Positions 57,761-64,000 of a stretch of 64,000 nucleotides of DNA are shown here, one piece after another; position 1 is the first letter of the stretch; each line of letters starts with the position of its first letter. Under the pieces are notes generated by a model that saw only the letters and a list, made by a program, of their open reading frames with translations, did no database searches and had not been told where the DNA came from. A program made the translations under genes and the position numbers. This stretch comes from DATLGB01 sp963740765. Lineage in GTDB: Bacteria > Actinomycetota > Thermoleophilia > Solirubrobacterales > Solirubrobacteraceae. The stretch is from the NCBI GenBank assembly GCA_963740765.1, contig CAVUFN010000010.1, forward strand, positions 124,001-188,000. Reading direction: 5' to 3'.

Positions 57761-58785
57761 CGTGCGCCGGCGGCGGCGGCGAGCGCCTCGACGATGCGCG
57801 GGCGGTCCGGGCCGCACGGGACGCACACGAGCGTGTCGATGCCGGCGCCCTCGTAGGCGGCGAGCCGGTCGTCCAGCCCTCCTGGCGTCGTCGCGATCGC
57901 CATGCGGTCCACCAGCGCGTCGGGGACCGCGGCGAGCGCGCCGGCCTGGTCGCGCCCCAGCCACAGCTCCTGCACGCGCCGCGCCTCGTCGCCCAGGCCC
58001 GCCCGGTCCGCGAGCTCGACGTAGAAGTTCTTCTCCTTGGAGCCCATCGCGCCCAGGTAGAACGCCAGCAGCGGCTTGACCGCGGCCCGCGCCTCGGCGA
58101 CGTCCTCGGCCAGGCCGACCGGGATCGCCGCCGCCACGTCGACCTCCGACCGGGAGCGGCCCGCCGCCTCCAGGCCGCGCGTGAAGGGCTCGATCAGCGG
58201 CCCGGCGTCCTCGGGGTCGACCAGGAACGGCAGCCAGCCGTCGGCGATCTCGGCGACCTGCGCGACCGCCTTCGGGCCGATCGCGCCGAGGTAGATCGGG
58301 ATCGGCTGCTGCACCGGCGTCGCCAGCAGGCGCAGCGGCTTGCCCGACCCGCCCGGCAGCGGCAGCTCGAACTCCCGCCCCGAATAGACGAGCTTCTCGC
58401 CCGCCAGCGCCTTGCGCACGATCTCGACGTACTCGCGCGTCCTCGACACCGGGCGCGCGAACGGCGTGCCGTACCAGCCCTCGCTCACCTGCGGCCCGCT
58501 GACGCCGAGCCCGAGGCGGAAGCGCCCGCCGCTCATCACGTCGATCGTGGCCGCGGCCATCGCGGTCGCCGCCGGAGGCCGCGCGGGAATCTGCATCAGC
58601 GCCGTGCCGATGCCCACCCGCTCCGTGACCGAGGCGAGGTACCCGCACACCGACACGGCGTCCTGACCCCACGCCTCGGCGATCCACACGGAGTCCAGAC
58701 CGCCCTCGTCGGCCATCCGCGCCAGCGCGACCTGCTCCTCGAACGAGAACCAGGGCCAGTAGGCGAGGAAGATGCCGGCACGCAC
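57757..58785 (-). CDS. LLM-class (probably F420-dependent) oxidoreductase
   Basis: 342 residues, luciferase-like TIM barrel: GIFLAYWPWFSFEEQVALAR, MADEGGLDSVWIAEAWGQDA, GIGTALMQIPARPPAATAMA, VMSGGRFRLGLGVSGPQVSE, IYLGAIGPKAVAQVAEIADG. This set matches actinobacterial F420-dependent enzymes; substrate unknown. GTG start, with a minus-strand TAGCGT ending eight bases before it. First gene of the operon leading to xseA-xseB. Confidence 0.87.
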   Translation of the reverse strand: MRAGIFLAYWPWFSFEEQVALARMADEGGLDSVWIAEAWGQDAVSVCGYLASVTERVGIGTALMQIPARPPAATAMAAATIDVMSGGRFRLGLGVSGPQVSEGWYGTPFARPVSRTREYVEIVRKALAGEKLVYSGREFELPLPGGSGKPLRLLATPVQQPIPIYLGAIGPKAVAQVAEIADGWLPFLVDPEDAGPLIEPFTRGLEAAGRSRSEVDVAAAIPVGLAEDVAEARAAVKPLLAFYLGAMGSKEKNFYVELADRAGLGDEARRVQELWLGRDQAGALAAVPDALVDRMAIATTPGGLDDRLAAYEGAGIDTLVCVPCGPDRPRIVEALAAAAGAR

Positions 58786-58903
58786 GGCCCGGGACGCTAC
58801 CGTCGACCCCTGACGGCTCCGCCGTCGGGTGAGCCGGGAAGACTGGTCGGCGACGAGTCGTCGACCCGAAAGGCCCTATGAACCGCATACCGAGGTACCG
58901 CTG

Positions 58904-60154
58904 ATGGCGGTAGCCGTGCTCATCTTCATCGTCGGCTTGGCGCTGATCGCCACCGAGCGGGTGGATAGGACCAAGGTCGCCCTGCTGGGCGCGTCGCTGG
59001 TCGTGCTCACCGGGATCCTCGATCAGGAGCAGGCGATCGAAGCGATCGACTTCAACACCATCGGGCTGCTCGTCGGCATGATGGTCATGGTCCGGGTCAC
59101 GGAGGCCACCGGGGTGTACACGTGGTTGGCGATCCGCGCCGGCCAGCTGTCGCGCGGCCGGCCCCTGGCCGTGATGCTGGCGCTGACCGTGACCACGGCC
59201 GTGTTGTCGGCGTTCCTCGACAACGTGACCACGGTGCTGCTGCTGGTCCCGATCACCTTCCTCCTCGCCGACGCGCTCGACATCGACCCGGTCCCGCTGA
59301 TCATCGCGGAGATCTTCGCGTCCAACATCGGCGGGACCGCCACGCTGATCGGCGACCCGCCCAACATCCTCATCGCCGGGCACACGGGGTTGTCGTTCGG
59401 GTCCTTCCTGGTCAATCTGGGGCCGATCGTGATCGTCACCAGCGCCGTGATCCTGCCGGCGCTGTACCTCGTGTTCCGCGACCAGCTGCAGATCGACGAC
59501 GGCGCACGCGAGCGGATGATGAGCCTCGATGCGCGACGTTCCATCGAGGAACCCGAGGAGGCGCGCCGCACCGTCCCGATCCTCATCGGCGCGATCATCG
59601 TCTTCTTCTTCCACAAGGCCCTGCACATCGAGCCGGCCACGGTGGCGATCGCGGGCGCCACGCTGATGCTCCTCGTCACGCGTCAGAAGCTCGAGCCCAC
59701 CATCGCCGGCATCGAGTGGCCGACCCTATTCTTCCTGATCGGCCTTTTCGTGATGGTCGGCGGGCTCGAGGAGACGGGAGCGCTCGAGGAGGTGGCGGAC
59801 GGGATCGCCGCCGCGACCGGCGGCGATCGCACGGCCGAGCTGCTCGGCATCACCTGGACGTCGGCGATCGGCTCGGGGCTCGTGGACAACATCCCCTTCA
59901 CGGCGGCGATGCTGCCGGTCGTCGACACGCTCGGCGGTGACGCGGACAACGCCTACTGGTGGGCGCTGTCCCTGGGCGCCTGCTTCGGTGGCAATCTGAC
60001 GATCGTCGCCGCCGCCGCCAACGTCGCCGCCTCCGGGATGGCCTCGCGCGCCGGCCGGCCGATCGGGTTCCTGACGTTCTTCAAGTACGGGGCGCCCGTC
60101 ACCTTCGTGTCCCTTGTCCTGGCCACCCTCTACATACTCCTGAGGTACGCATGA
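58904..60154 (+). CDS. ArsB/NhaD-type ion permease (IT superfamily)
   Basis: 416 residues, 10-12 membrane segments. Typical motifs: FNTIGLLVGMMVMVRVTEAT, LSAFLDNVTTVLLLVPITFL, EIFASNIGGTATLIGDPPNI, and in the second half IEWPTLFFLIGLFVMVGGLE, SGLVDNIPFTAAMLPVVDTL, GACFGGNLTIVAAAANVAAS. Could be a Na+/H+ antiporter (NhaD-like) or anion/metalloid permease; the downstream nhaA and CPA1 genes favour a Na+/H+ role. ATG 58904 chosen as the first before TM1. Stop overlaps the CBS gene (ATGA). Confidence 0.85.
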   Translation: MAVAVLIFIVGLALIATERVDRTKVALLGASLVVLTGILDQEQAIEAIDFNTIGLLVGMMVMVRVTEATGVYTWLAIRAGQLSRGRPLAVMLALTVTTAVLSAFLDNVTTVLLLVPITFLLADALDIDPVPLIIAEIFASNIGGTATLIGDPPNILIAGHTGLSFGSFLVNLGPIVIVTSAVILPALYLVFRDQLQIDDGARERMMSLDARRSIEEPEEARRTVPILIGAIIVFFFHKALHIEPATVAIAGATLMLLVTRQKLEPTIAGIEWPTLFFLIGLFVMVGGLEETGALEEVADGIAAATGGDRTAELLGITWTSAIGSGLVDNIPFTAAMLPVVDTLGGDADNAYWWALSLGACFGGNLTIVAAAANVAASGMASRAGRPIGFLTFFKYGAPVTFVSLVLATLYILLRYA

Positions 60155-60612
60155 GCCCACGGACGTTCAGCCGCGCAGCGTCGCATGATGTCGAGCCGTT
60201 GCGCTCGGTCGACACGATCGAGACCGCCGTTCGTCGCCTCCTCGACGCCGGGTTGCCCGCCCTGCCCGTCGTCGGTGAGGATGATCGCTTCGCCGGCATC
60301 TTCGGTGAACGCGAGTTCATGTCGGCGCTGTTCCCGGGATATCTGTCCGAGCTCAAGGGCGCGGCCTTCCTGTCGCACTCGATCGACGCTGCGATCCAGC
60401 GCCGCGAAACGTGTCGCGACGAGACGGTGGGCCGGTACATGAACACCGAGCACGTCGACGTCGGCTCCGACTACGCCGACGTCCAACTCGCCGAGATCTT
60501 CCTGCACCACCGCGTCCTGGTGGTTCCCGTGGTCGACAACGGCCGCGTGCGCGGGGTCGTGACGCGGCAGGACTTCTTCCGCGCCATCGCCGCGGCCTTC
60601 ACCGGCGAGTGA
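60151..60612 (+). CDS. Tandem CBS-domain protein
   Basis: 153 residues with two CBS motifs: EPLRSVDTIETAVRRLLDAG, LPALPVVGEDDRFAGIFGER and DVGSDYADVQLAEIFLHHRV, LVVPVVDNGRVRGVVTRQDF. A free-standing Bateman module binding adenine nucleotides, or perhaps c-di-AMP. Overlapping start and stop codons with both neighbouring antiporter genes make it likely to be a regulatory subunit of one of them (inference). Confidence 0.88.
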   Translation: MSPRTFSRAASHDVEPLRSVDTIETAVRRLLDAGLPALPVVGEDDRFAGIFGEREFMSALFPGYLSELKGAAFLSHSIDAAIQRRETCRDETVGRYMNTEHVDVGSDYADVQLAEIFLHHRVLVVPVVDNGRVRGVVTRQDFFRAIAAAFTGE

Positions 60613-61766
60613 AGGAACGTCTCGAGCCGATCCGGGAGTTCCTGCACGACGAGGCGGCCGGCGCCATCGCGCTCCTGGCCGCCACGCTCGTCGCGCTCGT
60701 ATGGGCCAACAGCCCAGTGGCGGACGGCTACCGGGACCTGTGGGAGACGAAGGTCGGGGCCGGGGGGCTCGAGCTGGACCTGCGCCACTGGGTCAACGAC
60801 GGGCTGATGGCGATGTTCTTCTTCGTGGTCGGCCTCGAGATCAAGCGCGAGCTCGCGATCGGCGAGCTCACGGACCGTCGCGCGGCGGCCTTGCCCGCGA
60901 TAGCCGCCGTGGCCGGGGTGATCGCACCGGTGCTGGTCTTCCTGGCCGTCGCCGGCGGCGGAGACGCGGCGGCGGGCTGGGCGATCCCGGCGGCCACCGA
61001 CATCGCCTTCGCCGTCGGGGTGCTCGCGCTGCTGGGCGACCGCGTGCCCGACAACGTGCGCCTGCTGCTGCTCGCGGTCGCGATCGTCGACGACATCATC
61101 GCCATCGCGATCATCGCCCTGGTGTACTCCGACGGAGTGGACGTCGCATGGCTGGCGATAGCGGCGGCGACCCTGGCCGGTGTGGTCGGGCTCCGGCGTG
61201 CCGGCGTGTGGCGCGTGCTGGCCTACGTGCCGCTGGGCGTGGCGTGCTGGGTCGCTGTGCACGAATCTGGTGTGCACGCGACGGTCGCCGGCGTCGCCCT
61301 CGGCCTCCTCACGCCTGCGGGAGAGGTCTCCGGACGCGACGTCCTCGGGGAGCTCGAGCACCGGCTCCATCCGATCACCGCCTTCGCGATCGTGCCGCTG
61401 TTCGCGCTCGCGAACGCCGGGGTGGACCTCGGTGACGGCGTCCTCGGGGATGCGCTCGGCTCGTCGCTCGCGTGGGCGATCGTGGCGGGGCTGGTCATCG
61501 GCAAGCTCCTCGGCATCACCGCAGCGACCGTGACGGTCCATCGCGCCGGCGTGGTGCGGCTTCCCGACGGGGTGAGCACCGGCCACGTGGCCGGTGTCGG
61601 GGCGCTGGCCGGGATCGGCTTCACCGTGTCGTTGTTCGTGGCCTCGCTGGCGTTCGACGACCCGGCGCTGGTGGACCGGGCGAAGGTCGGCATCCTCGTC
61701 GGCTCGGCCGCGGCGGCGGCGCTCGGAACCGCGATCATGCTCGCCGCGTCCCGCCCGGGGCGCTGA
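60609..61766 (+). CDS. nhaA: Na+/H+ antiporter NhaA
   Basis: 385 residues, about 12 TMs. Typical motifs: FLHDEAAGAIALLAATLVAL, WVNDGLMAMFFFVVGLEIKR, IPAATDIAFAVGVLALLGDR, transport aspartates in LAVAIVDDIIAIAIIALVYS, FAIVPLFALANAGVDLG and LAGIGFTVSLFVASLAF. Exports Na+ in exchange for two protons, active at alkaline pH. GTG start overlapping the CBS gene. Followed by a CPA1 antiporter after 6 bp. Confidence 0.95.
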   Translation: MKERLEPIREFLHDEAAGAIALLAATLVALVWANSPVADGYRDLWETKVGAGGLELDLRHWVNDGLMAMFFFVVGLEIKRELAIGELTDRRAAALPAIAAVAGVIAPVLVFLAVAGGGDAAAGWAIPAATDIAFAVGVLALLGDRVPDNVRLLLLAVAIVDDIIAIAIIALVYSDGVDVAWLAIAAATLAGVVGLRRAGVWRVLAYVPLGVACWVAVHESGVHATVAGVALGLLTPAGEVSGRDVLGELEHRLHPITAFAIVPLFALANAGVDLGDGVLGDALGSSLAWAIVAGLVIGKLLGITAATVTVHRAGVVRLPDGVSTGHVAGVGALAGIGFTVSLFVASLAFDDPALVDRAKVGILVGSAAAAALGTAIMLAASRPGR

Positions 61767-61772
61767 CCGGCG

Positions 61773-62957
61773 ATGGAGGAGATCCACAACTACGCGCTGA
61801 TCGTGCTGGTGGTGGCCGGTGGGCTGTCGATCGCCGTGCTCTTCACCAAGCTCTCGGACGTCATCCCGGTGCCCGCGCCACTCGTCTTCCTGCTGGCGGC
61901 GGCACTCGCGGCCGCGGCATCCTCCGACATCGCCGGCGCGCTGGATCCGCGTGACGTGGAACGGCTCTCCGTCGGCGCGCTCATCATCATCCTGCTCAAC
62001 GGGGGCCTGGACATCGGCCTGCATCGGATGCGCGCGAGTGCCGGCGCGGTGCTGTCGCTCGGCATCCTCGGAACGTTCGCGACCGCAGCGGTCACCGCGG
62101 CCGGGGCCAGGTTCGTCCTCGGATTCGATTGGGTGACCGCGGGCCTGCTGGGAGCGGCGCTCGCGCCCACCGACCCCGCCGTGATGTTCTCGGTGCTCAG
62201 GGGGCGAGAGCTGCGCGGGCGTTCGCAGACCGTGCTCGAGGGCGAGGCCGGTTTCAACGATCCGGCCGGAATCGCCCTGATGATCGGCATGATCGAGCTC
62301 GCCATGCACCCGGACGCGACGTTCTGGGTGGTGGTGACGGACTTCCTCAAGGAGATGTCCCTGGGCACGGTCTTCGGCGTCGCCGGCGCCTGGCTGCTCA
62401 CACGCGGCCTCCGGAGGATCCGGCTCGGCGAGGACCCGCTCTACCCGGTCCTCGTCCTGCTGCTCGCCGGGGTGCTCTACGGCGTCACCGGCCTGATGGG
62501 CGGCTCCGGCTTCCTCGCCGTGTTCCTGGCCGGGCTGGTGCTGGCCGACCACGCGGACGTTCACCAGCGGGAGGCGATCCGCTCGGCCGCGGGGCTGAGC
62601 GAGATCGTGGTGTTCGTGGCCCTCGGCCTCACCATCGGGATCGCCGACCTGCCCGGCTCCGTGTGGCTCGACGGCGTCATCCTGGCTGCGATCGTCGCGA
62701 TCGTCGCGCGGCCGCTCGTCGTCGCCGTCCTGCTCTCGCGTTCCGACCTCTCGGCCCGCGAGCAGGCGTTCATCGCCTGGAGCGGGTTGAAGGGCGCGGT
62801 CCCGATCGTGCTCGCGGTCTTCGCCCTCATCAGCGGGGTCGAGGGCGGCCGTGAGCTCTACGGCATCGTGTTCGTGGTGGTCGCGCTCAGCGTCGCCGTG
62901 CAGGGATCGCTCGTCCCCGCCGTGGCGTCACGACTGGACGTGGCCGCCGAGCGGTGA
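61773..62957 (+). CDS. CPA1-family cation/proton antiporter (NhaP/NhaP2-like)
   Basis: 394 residues, about 12 TMs. Motifs: LIIILLNGGLDIGLHRMRAS, AALAPTDPAVMFSVLRGREL, VLEGEAGFNDPAGIALMIGM (ion-binding ND pair), MGGSGFLAVFLAGLVLADHA, EIVVFVALGLTIGIADLPGS, WSGLKGAVPIVLAVFALISG. No C-terminal TrkA-C domain as in full NhaP2. Exchanges K+ or Na+ for protons. Last gene of the 58904-62957 antiporter operon; its last 30 bp overlap the convergent 110-residue gene. Confidence 0.9.
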   Translation: MEEIHNYALIVLVVAGGLSIAVLFTKLSDVIPVPAPLVFLLAAALAAAASSDIAGALDPRDVERLSVGALIIILLNGGLDIGLHRMRASAGAVLSLGILGTFATAAVTAAGARFVLGFDWVTAGLLGAALAPTDPAVMFSVLRGRELRGRSQTVLEGEAGFNDPAGIALMIGMIELAMHPDATFWVVVTDFLKEMSLGTVFGVAGAWLLTRGLRRIRLGEDPLYPVLVLLLAGVLYGVTGLMGGSGFLAVFLAGLVLADHADVHQREAIRSAAGLSEIVVFVALGLTIGIADLPGSVWLDGVILAAIVAIVARPLVVAVLLSRSDLSAREQAFIAWSGLKGAVPIVLAVFALISGVEGGRELYGIVFVVVALSVAVQGSLVPAVASRLDVAAER

Positions 62958-63260
62958 GCGGGCGCCGGGGACCTTGCGGACCGGAGCGTCGGCGCTGGTG
63001 GAGCGCAAGGTGACCTCACCGTCCTGGCCGTATTCGCCGCGCGTCTCGCCGGTGAAGCCGAGGCGCTCGAGCCGCGCGATCTCCTGCAGGCCGAGCCGGC
63101 GCGCCGGGTCGTCCTCGGGGAGGTCGCGGATGAGCTTGGCGATGCGGTTGCGCAGCTGGAGCGCGAAGTGCGGGGTCGAGGCACCCATCAGCTGACGGAC
63201 GTCGTCCACGCTGACCTGGAAGTCCGCCGCTTGACGGCGGGGCTGCTCGGCTTCGGCCAT
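62928..63260 (-). CDS. Conserved-looking small hypothetical protein
   Basis: 110 residues, soluble. Pattern: FQVSVDDVRQLMGASTPHFA, LQLRNRIAKLIRDLPEDDPA, RRLGLQEIARLERLGFTGET, a helical segment that could be a small nucleic-acid-binding or regulatory domain, then a disordered tail. Minus-strand TACGCT ends seven bases before the ATG, giving good support for expression. Family not recognised. Confidence 0.6.
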   Translation of the reverse strand: MAEAEQPRRQAADFQVSVDDVRQLMGASTPHFALQLRNRIAKLIRDLPEDDPARRLGLQEIARLERLGFTGETRGEYGQDGEVTLRSTSADAPVRKVPGARSPLGGHVQS

Positions 63261-63284
63261 GCGCGTGAGCGTACAGCGGCCGAC

Positions 63285-64000
63285 TCAGCCGGTGACCGGC
63301 TGGATCTCCATCAGCGAGTCGATGCGCGCCTGGACGTCGACGGAGATCGCGTCCTCGTCGCCGAGGATCCAGGCATGGTTGTAGACGCCGCGGACCGGGT
63401 CCTTGTCGTAGCCGGGCTGGATGTCGAGGAGGTAGTTCTGGACGGCCTCGGGAAGGACGTCGGCGTCGTCGACGAGCAGCAGCGGGCCGTAGGTCCCCGC
63501 GCCCGACAGGGCCACGGCGGCGGCCGCCTCGCCCGGGCGGTCGGCGGCGGCGAAGACGAGGCCGTGACCGGGGTCGACGACGTTCCAGCCGAAGGACCCG
63601 TCGCTGTAGCGGGCGACGGCGACGGCGTTGGCGACCGGGTCGCCGCCGCTGATGCGGTCCACCGGGCCGAGCTGCTTGAGCGCCGTGACCGCCTTGGCCG
63701 AGACGACCTCGTCCGGGCCGACGACGTAGATGTGCGGCTGCTTGCGGGCCTTGATCGCCGCGCGGGTGGCCGCGGGAACGTCGTCGTCCTCGACCCAGAG
63801 AACGGGCGCGCCGGTCTTCGCGGACAGGCCGGCCGCAGGCATCGCGTAGGCCGGGTCGCTCGTGCCGGCCACGATCACGGCCTGGGACTGCTTGCCCGTC
63901 GCGGCGGTGGCGACGCGGTCGACCGCCCGGCCGACGGTCGCGGGCGAGCCGCCCTTGACGTCGGTCGCCTTGAGGTCCTCGGGCTTCGCGGCGGCGTCGC
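63285..64000 (-). CDS. Cell wall-binding repeat 2 (CWB2) protein, 5' part beyond the window
   Basis: The frame enters from the window edge and ends at 63285; about 238 C-terminal residues are visible. CWB2 features: QAVIVAGTSDPAYAMPAAGL, KTGAPVLWVEDDDVPAATRA, PHIYVVGPDEVVSAKAVTAL, VDRISGGDPVANAVAVARYS, LVFAAADRPGEAAAAVALSG, WILGDEDAISVDVQARIDSL. These repeats anchor secreted proteins to the cell wall. Catalytic domains, if any, and the signal peptide would lie outside the window. Confidence 0.85.
   Translation of the reverse strand, partial: DAAAKPEDLKATDVKGGSPATVGRAVDRVATAATGKQSQAVIVAGTSDPAYAMPAAGLSAKTGAPVLWVEDDDVPAATRAAIKARKQPHIYVVGPDEVVSAKAVTALKQLGPVDRISGGDPVANAVAVARYSDGSFGWNVVDPGHGLVFAAADRPGEAAAAVALSGAGTYGPLLLVDDADVLPEAVQNYLLDIQPGYDKDPVRGVYNHAWILGDEDAISVDVQARIDSLMEIQPVTG

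Noticed and set aside
56477..59626. Open frame of over 1000 codons on the minus strand extending beyond xseA
   Set aside because: Upstream of the xseA ATG (57760) the frame is only the shadow of the LLM oxidoreductase and antiporter genes; its composition is Arg/Gly-rich low complexity typical of high-GC antisense frames.
60408..60424. Possible fifth palindrome copy (GTGTCGCGACGAGACGG) in the CBS gene
   Set aside because: Only the left outer arm matches; inner arms, spacing and right arm are absent, so it is a chance match.

Overview
This is a very high-G+C bacterial chromosome segment, almost fully coding and without phage or plasmid genes. DisA, CarD, F420-type LLM oxidoreductase, CoaX, cell-wall-binding repeat proteins and a SigH-type sigma factor point to a deep-branching actinobacterium; class Thermoleophilia (Solirubrobacterales) is my best guess, inferred from gene content and style rather than from a marker gene.

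The backbone (about 2.2-37.2 kb) is an ancient housekeeping order: tilS-hpt-ftsH, folP-folB-folK, coaX, dus-greA-lysS, clpC, radA-disA-carD-ispD-ispF, cysS-rlmB, sigH. From general knowledge this is close to the Bacillus subtilis tilS-to-sigH region, with carD in the place of yacL and lineage-specific genes inserted (a GGDEF/degenerate HD-GYP protein, a DEAD-box helicase, secreted proteins, a CDF exporter, a PHP phosphatase, acyltransferases and an SCP2-hydrolase fusion). Left of it lie a histone-H1-like protein, an SCP2 protein and a MerR-like/adenylate cyclase regulator preceded by a promoter, structured RNA and terminator.

From 37 to 64 kb the content is accessory or lineage-specific: a LOG-family hydrolase divergent from a TetR regulator, a PAS/GAF/PP2C phosphatase, an FKBP lipoprotein, tRNA-Thr(UGU), a sugar epimerase, two tandem ECF sigma modules, a rhomboid protease, a glycosyltransferase, a cobalamin-binding protein, a pterin dehydratase, a large secreted nitrilase-like/propeller protein, a CNNM transporter, 3-hydroxyacyl-CoA dehydrogenase, exonuclease VII (xseA/xseB), an LLM oxidoreductase, a four-gene Na+/H+ (K+/H+) antiporter operon with a CBS-domain protein, and the end of a CWB2 protein.

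The most unusual structure is a 40-bp palindrome present four times with identical internal spacing. Two copies bracket a DUF559/AbiEi-like endonuclease-fold gene so exactly that one copy supplies its start codon and the other its stop codon; a third copy is translated in frame inside a glycosyltransferase. A second 30-bp hairpin repeat follows two minus-strand genes with compensatory stem changes. Expression signals are also distinctive: TANNNT boxes only 5-10 nt before start codons (leaderless mRNAs) recur throughout, terminator-like hairpins sit between promoter and gene at clpC, greA and the cyclase gene, and several housekeeping genes (carD, lysS, ispD, the PLP enzyme) lack an ATG/GTG/TTG start at the position their conserved N-termini require.
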